Below, in pieces: positions 1-8,831 of a DNA stretch of 64,000 nucleotides. The position numbers and the translations under genes are program-made. Under the pieces are notes generated by a model. It had not been told where the DNA came from. It did not search any database and saw only the letters and a list, made by a program, of their open reading frames with translations. Position 1 is the stretch's first letter, and each line of letters begins with the position of its first letter. The stretch comes from Yarrowia lipolytica (Eukaryota; Ascomycota; Dipodascomycetes; Dipodascales): positions 3,284,501 to 3,348,500 of the forward strand of contig NC_090772.1 in assembly GCF_001761485.1 (NCBI RefSeq). Direction: 5' to 3'.

Positions 1-476
1 GTGCTCTGGCGTTTGGCGCTTATTGCATCTGTGGACTCACTGGCTCTTGCTCAGGCGAAATGGCTCTTATTGCTCTCTGGACTTAGTGGCTCGAATGGCG
101 ACCATGCGCTTATCGCCTTGAAGGACTTAGTGGCATTGACGTTGCTCTCACGGCGTTTGGCACTTATTGCCTCATATCATAGGACTTACCGGCTCTTTGT
201 TCGTGGCATTGGTTCTGGCTCTGGCATTTCAGCACTGGCTCTGACCTGTGTTGCCCTTGGTATTTGGACTTATGACACACGTAGCTCTTTGGATATACTC
301 TGGCTCTATGGCGCAGGTAAATGCTCTTATTGCGCTTCGGACTTATTGGCGTATAACGGGCGTTTGGCACTCATTGCACTGTGGACTTACTGGCTCTTTG
401 CTCTTGTCTGTGGCTCTGGATTTGGCACTTATTGCCTCAAGGGACTTACTGGCTCTGGCTCTGGCTTGCTCTTCTG
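1..476. repeat. Degenerate tandem repeat, about 45-60 bp unit
   Basis: The stretch is built from imperfect copies of a unit with the core GGCACTTATTGCCTC, a few variable bases, then GGACTTACTGGCTCTTTG. Recognisable copies begin near 15, 61, 105, 158, 320, 361 and 418. Spacer length varies and the copies near 250-320 are heavily diverged. The forward frame stays open through most of it and yields repeated LALIA peptides, but it begins at the window edge, has no ATG at its start and resembles no protein I know, so I read it as a repeat rather than a gene. The block may continue left of the window. Confidence 0.6.
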
Positions 477-601
477 ACCATGAATGGCGTCTGTCAAAGC
501 AGATCTTTGCTCTAGAATGCGTCTCAGCTTCTCAGCTTCTCGGCAACTGGCAGCTCTGGCATTTCAGCTTGGCTCTTCAGATTCTAGGCGGCTTCTCATA
601 C

Positions 602-706
602 AGGAATTTCACCCTATGAGACTTCACAAAGGAGTTTCACCCTGTGAGTAAGCAGGAATTTCACCTGTGAGAAAGGAGTCTCTCAAAAGGAATTTCACCC
701 TCGAGC
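602..706. repeat. Short direct repeats, core AGGAATTTCACCCT
   Basis: Four to five spaced copies of AGG(A/G)(A/G)TTTCACC(C)T, each followed by TGAGA- or TGAGT-like bases, occur about 20-30 bp apart. The neighbouring word GGCATTTCAGC occurs at 223-233, 558-568 and 807-817. This block and the repeat to its left therefore look like parts of one decayed repetitive region. No open frame or terminal repeat suggests a transposon. Confidence 0.5.
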
Positions 707-2062
707 ATCTCCGTCGGTGGCTCTGCAGATGTTTCACTGACTGGCTCTTTGCTCTGGCGGCTGCACATGCGGTCCTCAAGAACTCACAAGGCACGGAGCA
801 GGCTCAGGCATTTCAGCTGGCCAAACTCGCTCTTGGCTCATGGCATTTTCAGCTCATGGCGGTCAACCGGACGCACAGTCACGGACTTACTGACACTTGG
901 CGCAGGCGGTCGTACTCGCCTCTGTGTTGAACTCGCCGAGAACCAAATCTCAGCTCAAACGCCCAATCAGAAGCTGTCGCACATTCTCAGGCTCATACAT
1001 CTTTTTCAATGCGTCATAGCGAGAGTCTCTTGACCGAAAAGGGCTCATGCGGTAAACGCGTCATTGCCCAAACAACTGAACGGACATGGCTAGCGAAGCG
1101 GTCCTCGTTGTATGAGACAGGTCTGCTTATCAGCTCTGCATCTCAGCAGGCTATAAAAGGCACCTTCCATCTCCAGAATGACTCAGAGTGAACTGGTCTG
1201 ATTCTGATGAAAAAAGTGGGACTCAGAAGGGGTTTATATATTCTTCAGAGCAGCCCATTACAGTTCAGGAGGAATGGCTGGTGGCGAAAAATGTACATGA
1301 AATATGCATCGGGGTAGTTAAGGTTCCGGTGTGCATAATGTTAGGAAACTGATGGAAGGTGGTGGAAGGGTGTAAATTATAGGTTCAAAGACATTATGGT
1401 GACTTAGGCGATAATTTTTCCCTCCCCTATTCTTTTTAGGAGAAAACCCGAACACTCTCGCAACCAAACAGAACTCGTGGGATCGTTCTCTCCCTACATA
1501 TTTTTCATGCATAATTGCGAGCCGAGCTTAATCTTAAACTTTCAAAGTGGAATATTCTGTGCCCTTCATTAGCACGAATGGTGTAAAGACTAATTGGACT
1601 CCTCTGAGCAGGCAATCATCTCGGGATTTGTGTTCCCGACTTGTTCGTGTGTCCAGATCTCTAAATTAGATATATCACTTATCATTGATCACTTTTTGGA
1701 AGGTACTTAACGAAGGGGCTGGTGTGCATGAAGTGCCATGAACTTGCATATACATATTGTAATGAGACCGTAATGTACATTCCATATTAGCTACTTGTAG
1801 TAAAGGGCTACCATCCAGAAAAGCGAATGGTGCGAAAGCAAGGCTAATAGCTCAGTTACAACTGCTTGTGGTGTATTCTTTTTGTGGTCATTCAGACCTG
1901 CAGTTGTCCCTTCTATTGCAGAACGTAGATCATTCCTCAGATCTGAGGATCTCTTTGTAGAATCTGAGCTTCTAGTTAACATACAGCATCTAAAATTACA
2001 CAATAACTCTTTCAATAGTATCAATAACATATAAACACAATAAATCATAGTATTACAACAAC
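707..2062. other. Non-coding interval left of POX5
   Basis: I see no convincing gene. A TATAAAAG box-like word lies at 1152-1159, followed by an ATG that closes after seven codons. Short open frames here overlap on both strands and have no recognisable product. The right end (about 1790-2062) is AT-rich and is the presumed 3' flank of the acyl-CoA oxidase gene. Confidence 0.5.
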
Positions 2063-4162
2063 CTACTCGTCCAGGTCGCAAATCTCCTCGTCCTCATCGG
2101 GTCGGAACAGGAAGGGTCGCAGCTTGGTCTCGTAGTAAGGAGCATGGGTGTTACGAGGGTTGTTGGCAGCCTTGACCTCGTCCATGTAGTGCTTGTAGGC
2201 GTCTCCGTCGAATCGGCCAATGGGGGCGTTAATGAAGAAGTCGGACAGGTTGAAGGCGTCGGTGAATCCAATGACCTGCTCTCGAGCCTCGCAGCACAGC
2301 TCGTCGACCAGAGCGGTGATCTCGTCCATCTCGGCAGGCTCGAAGCAGCCCTCCCGAAGGAAGAGACCAGAGTCCTCCTCGATGGACCAGACGGCAAAGA
2401 GGTTGGCAAGAACAGTAAGGTGGGGCTTGACTCGGGCCTTGGCCTTGGAGATTCGAGCGTAGAACGAGGTGATCAGATGCTTTCGGGTGTGGATTCGCGC
2501 ACACTCAAATCTCTGTTGAGACAGCTCCTCAAAGGCCTGGTCAGGAGACAGACCCTCCTGGGTGAGCTTGATGAAGGAGTCAGTGGCTCTGTTGATGGCC
2601 TCGCAGGCAACCTTCTCCCATGCAGTGATGAGCACAGCAGGGTCAGTGAGAGGCTTGTTGTCAACTCGGGCATTCTGCAGCTCGTCTCGTCGCTGCAGGT
2701 ACTCGACCGACTTGCCGACATGGCCCTTCTTCTTTCTCATGGCAATGCACGACTGGATGAGCGATCGACCCATGGACAGACACAGCACGTTGTTGTCACC
2801 CTCCCAAGTGCATTGGACGACCCAGTCGGCGTAAGCCTGACCGAAACCGTTGTAGCCGGAGTAGCCATGGCCACCACAGGCCTGTCGGCACTCGTCAATG
2901 ATCTTGGCGGCAGCCCAGGTGGTGAAGGCCTTCATTCCGGCAGAAGAGGCAAACAGAGCCTTGAGGTCGGCAGTGGCGACAGCAAACTTCTCAGCGTCCT
3001 TGACGGGGTTGAGCTTGAGAAGAGCGCCAAAGGAGGAGTTGTACTGCTGCTGGGCCTCGTCGGCGCCCATCTTCATGGCGTAGGTGTAGGCCAGAAGAGG
3101 CAGCAGACGTCGTTGGTGGTAGGGGTAGTCGATGAGCTTAGTCTCGGGCTTGTCAGGCACAGCTCCGAACTGTCGACGGATACAGGCGTACCGAAGAGCA
3201 ATGGTGAGGAACCGAGCAGACAGGAGGTGAGACTCGGCAATCATGGTCACTCGGCCAGACAGAAGTGCTCCGTAGGTGAGCTGGGCAAGCTCGGAGGTGG
3301 TAACCTCGCCGTCTCGAGACACCCGGTCGTATCGCATGAGCATGTTCTGTCGGGGAATTCGGACGTCTGTGAACTGGATCCAACCATTATCAATGGCATC
3401 TCGGCCCATCTTCTTGCCGATATCTCCAATGGCAATACCGTTGAGTAGAGAGTGGGAGTTGAGGTCTCGCAGCTGAACAATGAAGATCTTAACACCATAG
3501 TCCTTGCCATCAACAATGAGTCGGGCAAGACAAGCCGTGTGGGTAGCAGAGTGGGCAGCTCCTCCAATCCACCACTTTGTGGCTCCCGAGTTGGGGGTGT
3601 TGATGATGAACTCGTCGGTGTCCTTATCAAGGGTGGCGGTGGTCTCGAGACCGGCCACGTTAGATCCGTGACCCAGCTCAGTCATGGCAAAGCAGCCATA
3701 GAATTTGTGCAGAGTAGCGGCGCCCTTGGCGACCCAGTAATCGTACTGCTCCTTGGTTCCTGAGCCACGAATGGCGCCCATAAACAGACCGTAGTGAACG
3801 GCGATTCGGGTTCGGGTACCCATGTCCACAATACCATGCAGCTGGCCTCGCAAAATGGCCTCCTTCTCGGAATCCTTGGGCAGGTATCGGGCCAGAGCCC
3901 CGATTCGCTCAACAGCTTGTCGTCGCTTGGTGGGAAGATCGGCGTCGTAGTCGCCGGCGACGTTGAGAACGGGATCTCGCTCAATCTCCCGCATGATTCG
4001 CTCGGTCAGCAGTGTCTCCTGCTCGCTGCCTGTGAGGAAGTTGGTCACGTCTCGGACCTTGAATTGTGTCTTGGCTCGCTCCAGCTCCATCTGGGCCGGA
4101 GGCTCGGTGAAGGTGTCGTACTCCTTGCCTCCAAGGATCACGTTGGTGGGGTTGTTGTTCAT
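2063..4162 (-). CDS. POX5: Acyl-coenzyme A oxidase 5 (peroxisomal)
   Basis: This flavoenzyme performs the first step of peroxisomal beta-oxidation, turning acyl-CoA plus O2 into trans-2-enoyl-CoA plus H2O2. The protein has 699 residues, the usual length for yeast acyl-CoA oxidases. FAMTELGHGSN (157-168) and the TKWWIGGA region (195-202) belong to the FAD/acyl-CoA-binding core. CGGHGYSGYNGFG (429-441) is followed by TWEGDN (452-457), whose Glu454 is the expected catalytic base. The C-terminus ends in DLDE, so there is no PTS1. That fits the known Y. lipolytica behaviour, in which acyl-CoA oxidases enter peroxisomes as a pre-assembled complex. I recognise the sequence as Aox5 from memory. The start is the first ATG, about 66 bp downstream of a TATA box. 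A 434-codon open frame on the opposite strand is a shadow. Confidence 0.96.
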   Translation of the reverse strand: MNNNPTNVILGGKEYDTFTEPPAQMELERAKTQFKVRDVTNFLTGSEQETLLTERIMREIERDPVLNVAGDYDADLPTKRRQAVERIGALARYLPKDSEKEAILRGQLHGIVDMGTRTRIAVHYGLFMGAIRGSGTKEQYDYWVAKGAATLHKFYGCFAMTELGHGSNVAGLETTATLDKDTDEFIINTPNSGATKWWIGGAAHSATHTACLARLIVDGKDYGVKIFIVQLRDLNSHSLLNGIAIGDIGKKMGRDAIDNGWIQFTDVRIPRQNMLMRYDRVSRDGEVTTSELAQLTYGALLSGRVTMIAESHLLSARFLTIALRYACIRRQFGAVPDKPETKLIDYPYHQRRLLPLLAYTYAMKMGADEAQQQYNSSFGALLKLNPVKDAEKFAVATADLKALFASSAGMKAFTTWAAAKIIDECRQACGGHGYSGYNGFGQAYADWVVQCTWEGDNNVLCLSMGRSLIQSCIAMRKKKGHVGKSVEYLQRRDELQNARVDNKPLTDPAVLITAWEKVACEAINRATDSFIKLTQEGLSPDQAFEELSQQRFECARIHTRKHLITSFYARISKAKARVKPHLTVLANLFAVWSIEEDSGLFLREGCFEPAEMDEITALVDELCCEAREQVIGFTDAFNLSDFFINAPIGRFDGDAYKHYMDEVKAANNPRNTHAPYYETKLRPFLFRPDEDEEICDLDE

Positions 4163-4227
4163 GTTTGGTTTGATGTAAGAATTGGTAGTGTAAGTGTAGA
4201 ATCAATTTGCTATCTCGGGTAGGTCGG

Positions 4228-4235
4228 TATATATA
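4228..4235 (-). promoter_or_regulatory. TATA box of POX5
   Basis: TATATATA lies 66-73 bp upstream of the POX5 start codon on the minus strand, a typical distance for this yeast. Fatty-acid response elements probably lie further upstream, but I cannot identify one with confidence. Confidence 0.6.
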
Positions 4236-5793
4236 TACTTGTGGTATTTCACTGCACATGGGGTGCATCTTTACGTTGTGTGGGGTACATGAACAAACCA
4301 GTTTAGCCTGCCTCGGCTCATGCATTCGGGAGACAGCCTTTGTGAAAACGTGACTTGGGGAAATCCGGGGATAAGCCCCACATGATTTGCAAGTCTACGA
4401 CATACACGCTTGGTTCTTGGTCGCTGTGTCGAGCCGGAATCATGCCATATGCGATCAGCGTTGAACTGTATCCCTGATACGAAACCTAGCCAATACCGAG
4501 GGTTACCAATAGCACATGTCTACTGTACGATACTTGCACCGATAGATCCGGTTCCGGCAGCTGAGACCAATTGAAGCAATTTCGGGTACATCTGTAAAGT
4601 CGACATTTTGCCCATGTCTCTTCCAGTTGGACTTGGCCAGTCCTTGACGAAAATGCTCACAATGGCCCGAGCCGCATGCTCCCAACCTTATCACAAAAGT
4701 CAGGCGGTTTATCAGGCCACAAGCAGGTCAATCAGGTCATAACCTTGCTGGTTTATATACCCCAGAATTGCCACTGCCGAGGCCGAAACAAAACCAGGGG
4801 AATCCACGTGCTTATGGGGACGATTGTGATTTCTACATCGTGACTTTGCTTTGAGTGACGACGTGGTGGTCGTGCGGGGCCAGAGTCTCCACCTCTTCTG
4901 ATGTGTATCTCGCTGTTATCGGAAATAAGGATCTTGGCATTGCTCTGAATTTACGCGGATCGATATCAGCCCGGGGCTACTAGTACGACATACTGGAGCT
5001 CTGAATTTGTCGTTTCAATGCCAAACATCTCAATCGAACTACCCACCAATCACAATCACAATCACAATCAAATAACCCGGAGAATCCCCTTGGAAATCTC
5101 CATTTCCCCAGACCAACATGGTTTCGGCACTCCAGGCCATGGCCTGGTTTTTGAAACCGTTGAAAGCCAACCTAAAGACGACTGAGGAAATGTCCGATGC
5201 CCTAACCTCGAGGAAGCCGGGGACGAACTGCTCACCTTAGCGAAGATACAAGCATTCTTGGGAGTCCACCATTTGATAGCTGCCACCCAATAAAGCACCA
5301 TCGGAGCCGTGTATACATATTGCGGGGTAAATTCCTGATGGTTTGAGTCCTTTTCAGGTACAGTACCGTATGTACTCCTTGTGTACAGTATGTAGCCGGC
5401 ACTAAGATCACCTTCAATGTTATTGGTGAGGCTCAACGTTTGTGCCGAAGCCGGGAGAATTGCCAATAGACTATGTCACGTACGAGTACCGGTACAAGTA
5501 CAGTAAGGCGAATGTGATGCTTTCACATGTCTATTCGCACCGTATTGAATTGAAGTTATAGATGGTATGGTGTGGTGTGATCCTTGAGGTATTAGGGGTT
5601 TGTACGTCATGGGTACCGAATGCCTGTAGCGGTACAGTACATGTACATTACCTGTATGTGATCCCATACAGATGGTACGTAATGTGTTTTTGCACTTTCG
5701 GCTAAAGTGGTGTCGTCTGACTTTGTGTATTTTTACACATGCTCCTGTGTTTGCTTTCCTACTCCGTGTTTAATCTGGAGATTTTGATGCAGC
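4236..5793. other. POX5 upstream region
   Basis: This long interval lies between POX5 and the F-box gene, which reads toward it. It holds a short CACAAT-type microsatellite near 5049-5070 and many GTAC-centred words (for example 5467-5510 and 5630-5660). Small open frames at 5068-5466 and 5476-5667 have no recognisable product and unconvincing codon use. I treat the interval as POX5 promoter plus the 3' flank of the next gene. Confidence 0.5.
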
Positions 5794-6990
5794 CTATGTA
5801 GTTCCATTAGTGCCTCCTAGGCGAAGAAGCATGCTCTTCGAGAAACAAAAACAAACGAGTTCGTCCTCGTAGAGCATGATGCAATTGACGTCACGGTCGT
5901 GGATGATATGTGACATGGAGTCGCTCTCCAAATCGAATAGAACCTGAGACCCCGCAAAGCTCTTGATCAACAGGTACTTTCCAAAGCTATATGTCTTGGA
6001 CGCAGCGTAATGCACGGGGTTGTTGATGATGCGACACAGATATGTTTTTCCCTCTTCAGCATTGCAGTATAGCTGGAAGAGCTTCATGTCCTTGCACAGA
6101 TAAAGATACTCACCATGCACAGCAAAATTGTGTGGAATGTCGTAAGGGTGGCAGTCAAATAGAGGATGCACAGTGTCGGAGTCTCGACCCACCACAAATA
6201 GCTTTGTGGCCTGCGGTCTTAGCGACATGAGACTGGTGGTTGTGAAGAAGGCGTGTCCATGGACGATGTGCAATCTGATGTCTACTAACTTGCGACCGGC
6301 GAAAGGTAGTCTCAGAAGTCTGTCACCTCTCAGTAAGAAGACCTGTCCTTGACGTCTCAATAGGGCAAACAATTTGCCGCCCACCACCGTCTGGTGAGAA
6401 ATGTCTCCTTCCGGAACATCAAATTTCTGACCTGTGTAGGTTTTCAGCCCTCCTTCAACTACCTCGGGATCACCTAGCAAGTATCCGTCCATGACCTTTT
6501 CAGCTCTCAAAGTCTGGCAATTCACTCTTGTTACCTGCGGTTCAGTCACATCACTGCTCATAGAAGGCGACATGTAAATGCTTCCATCCCCTTCTGGTGA
6601 CACCCGAAACATGGCGCTATCCAATTGCGACCGTTGGGTCTCAAACATGACCTCTCCGTCTGGATCAACCGCCTCTTCGTGTTCAAACGCAATGTCGAGA
6701 TCGGCCTTGAATTGTACCGAGGGAAACGCTGCGAGAATCTCGTTGGTGTCGTAGCTATTGATTTCCGTATATGACTGCGGTTTTGTCACTAAGTACCGTG
6801 CTGTGGCCTCCCAGGTCTCTTTAATGGGCTCTGTGAGCCAGGGACATATGCTGGTGGCTGCTGCCTTGAAAAGCTGGTGTTCCAAAATGGCTTGTCGGAA
6901 GGCCGAGCATGTTTCACTGACGTTGATGAGTGACTGTGTATCCAGCCGAGCGAATATTTGCACACTGAGTTCGGTTGGAAGACGAGACAT
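5794..6990 (-). CDS. F-box domain protein
   Basis: This 398-residue protein starts with an F-box at about residues 2-45 (LPTELSVQIFARLD, then SLINVSETCSAFRQ). Such a motif normally binds Skp1 and makes the protein the substrate receptor of an SCF ubiquitin ligase. The rest shows no WD40 or leucine-rich repeat that I can name. It contains several short beta-rich stretches with cysteine and tyrosine (for example LLRLPFAGRKLVDIRLHIVH and EYLYLCKDMKLFQLY), which could form a divergent beta-propeller. Substrate unknown. The start is the only ATG ahead of the F-box. The gene reads away from the Ede1-like gene, so the two share the interval 6991-7642. Confidence 0.75.
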   Translation of the reverse strand: MSRLPTELSVQIFARLDTQSLINVSETCSAFRQAILEHQLFKAAATSICPWLTEPIKETWEATARYLVTKPQSYTEINSYDTNEILAAFPSVQFKADLDIAFEHEEAVDPDGEVMFETQRSQLDSAMFRVSPEGDGSIYMSPSMSSDVTEPQVTRVNCQTLRAEKVMDGYLLGDPEVVEGGLKTYTGQKFDVPEGDISHQTVVGGKLFALLRRQGQVFLLRGDRLLRLPFAGRKLVDIRLHIVHGHAFFTTTSLMSLRPQATKLFVVGRDSDTVHPLFDCHPYDIPHNFAVHGEYLYLCKDMKLFQLYCNAEEGKTYLCRIINNPVHYAASKTYSFGKYLLIKSFAGSQVLFDLESDSMSHIIHDRDVNCIMLYEDELVCFCFSKSMLLRLGGTNGTT

Positions 6991-7642
6991 TTGGCACTCT
7001 CACGATAATGTCACGATTCTGAGAAAAAAGGTAGCGCCGCTTGCATGAACTTCATGCATGGTTATCGTGCTGAGTGAGACTAACAGATGAGGGGCGTCTG
7101 AGCGGTGTTGGGTGCCTAAACTAGGTGTGTTTACACGACGTGGACTAAAAGCGGTTGGCGATTAATAATGGGGCAATTGTCCATCTATATAAGCGGAATC
7201 TCTGTCCATAGGAGGAAATAAAGTCCAATGACCCAAAGCAGACAAACGGCTTCCGATTCGGTCGGCTCGGAAATTAGTGTTTATCTCAAAATATGAAGGC
7301 TGCTGGAGCCCTATTCATGTGCTCTCAAATATCCACCGTACAGTGTCATAAAGCGCAAAAAACAAAACAAAAATAACAGATACAAGTATCTCAAATATTT
7401 AACGATGTGAAAATTGATATACTTGCACAAACCCCCGGGAAATATCACTGTACACCTCCTCAAACACAACCTATCCACGGCACTAGCTACCCCCCACTCC
7501 CGTTAAAGTTCACGAGGGATCATTTTGAGGAGATAGGCTGTGACGTTTGCCATACAGCCACTCCCAACACGTGACCTACAGTTCATGACGCTGCAGATGC
7601 CAAGTCTCTCCCCGTAAACACCGCAACCACAGCCACGGCCAA
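6991..7642. other. Divergent promoter region, F-box gene / EDE1
   Basis: This interval separates two divergently transcribed genes and holds no gene. TATATAAG at 7186-7193 is the clearest promoter-like word, but I cannot say which gene it serves. The last part (about 7600-7642) is the presumed first, non-coding exon of the Ede1-like gene. Its only ATGs (near 7584 and 7596, in one frame) run into a TAA near 7614. Confidence 0.5.
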
Positions 7643-7703
7643 GTGAGTACCCCTGAAAGGACCATTGAGGTCAGGTGACGCCATGAGTAATTCACTAACA
7701 CAG
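7643..7703 (+). other. Predicted 5' UTR intron of the EDE1 homologue
   Basis: A GTGAGT donor at 7643 is paired with CTAACACAG ending at 7703, which matches the Yarrowia consensus of a branch site right before the acceptor. The inferred intron is 61 nt long and ends exactly at the ATG at 7704. The same donor and branch/acceptor pattern is forced by reading frame in three other genes of this window, which supports the call. Confidence 0.75.
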
Positions 7704-8797
7704 ATGTCAATCAACCTCACGCCGGAAGAAAAAAAGCTCTACGGTTCGCTTTTCAAGACCGCCGACAAGGAGAGTGTCGGCATCGTCACCGGAGAAGACG
7801 CCAAGGTGCTGTTCCAGAAGTCGTCGTTGTCGCCTGCGATTCTCGGCGAGATCTGGCAACTGTCCGACACGGAAAACTCGGGCTTTCTCAATCAGATTGG
7901 CTTCTCCACAGCTCTTCGACTGATTGGCCATGCTCAGTCCGGAGCTCGAGTGTCCGCTCAACTCCGAGACACGCCTGGTCCTCTGCCCAAGTTTCAGGGC
8001 ATTAATCTGATAGAAAATCAGCGGGTGGCCTCTCCAGGCAATGCCGCTTCTCCTATCCAGCATCGAGTCGCTTCTCCTATGCAACAGGGTACTGGTGCTC
8101 AAGGAGGCCTTCCCCCTCTGAGCCCCCAAGATAAGGCCCGGTTCGCTCAGCTGTTCTCTCAGCACGCCCACAACGGTCTTGTCGAGGGTTCTGCGGCCCG
8201 AGACATTTTCCTCAAGGCCCGTCTCCCCCACGAGACTCTGGGCCAGATTTGGAACCTGGTGGACTCCCAGAATCGAGGTTCTCTCGACCAAGGAGAGTTC
8301 ATTGCCGCCATGCACCTTATTCAGAGCTCCATGAACGGCTCCATGCCCCAGGTCCCCGCCCAGCTGCCCCATGGATACATTGAGAGCGTGCGTCCCCAGT
8401 CTGCCCGAATTTCATCTGCCAGTTCCGTCATGTCCACGGGCTCCAACGCTGCAGGTCCCGGCGTCATCAGACAGTACACCGGCCAGCAGATTGGTCAGGG
8501 CAACGACTGGAGCATTTCTCCCCAGGAACGACAGCGGTACGATGGTATTTTTGGTGCTCTCGACAAGAAAAAGACGGGTCTGATCGGTGCCGATGCCGTG
8601 GTGCCCTTCCTGACCACCTCACGACTCCCTGAAGCCACTCTGGCCCAGGTGTGGGATCTCGCTGATTTCCATAACCGTGGCGAGTTTGGCCGAGCCGAGT
8701 TTGCCATCGCCATGCACCTGGTTCAGCAGAACATTGGCGGTCGAGAACTGCCCCAGCAGCTGCCCGAGTCCCTTCTTAAGGAGGTTCAAGGTCAACC

Positions 8798-8831
<34 letters not shown>

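Noticed and set aside
2144-3448. 434-codon open frame opposite POX5
   Set aside because: It lies wholly antisense to a well-recognised enzyme gene. Preferred codons that avoid TTA, CTA and TCA leave the opposite strand free of stops.
5068-5466. 132-codon minus-strand frame in the POX5 upstream region
   Set aside because: No recognisable family, mixed codon use, and overlapping alternatives in the same place.
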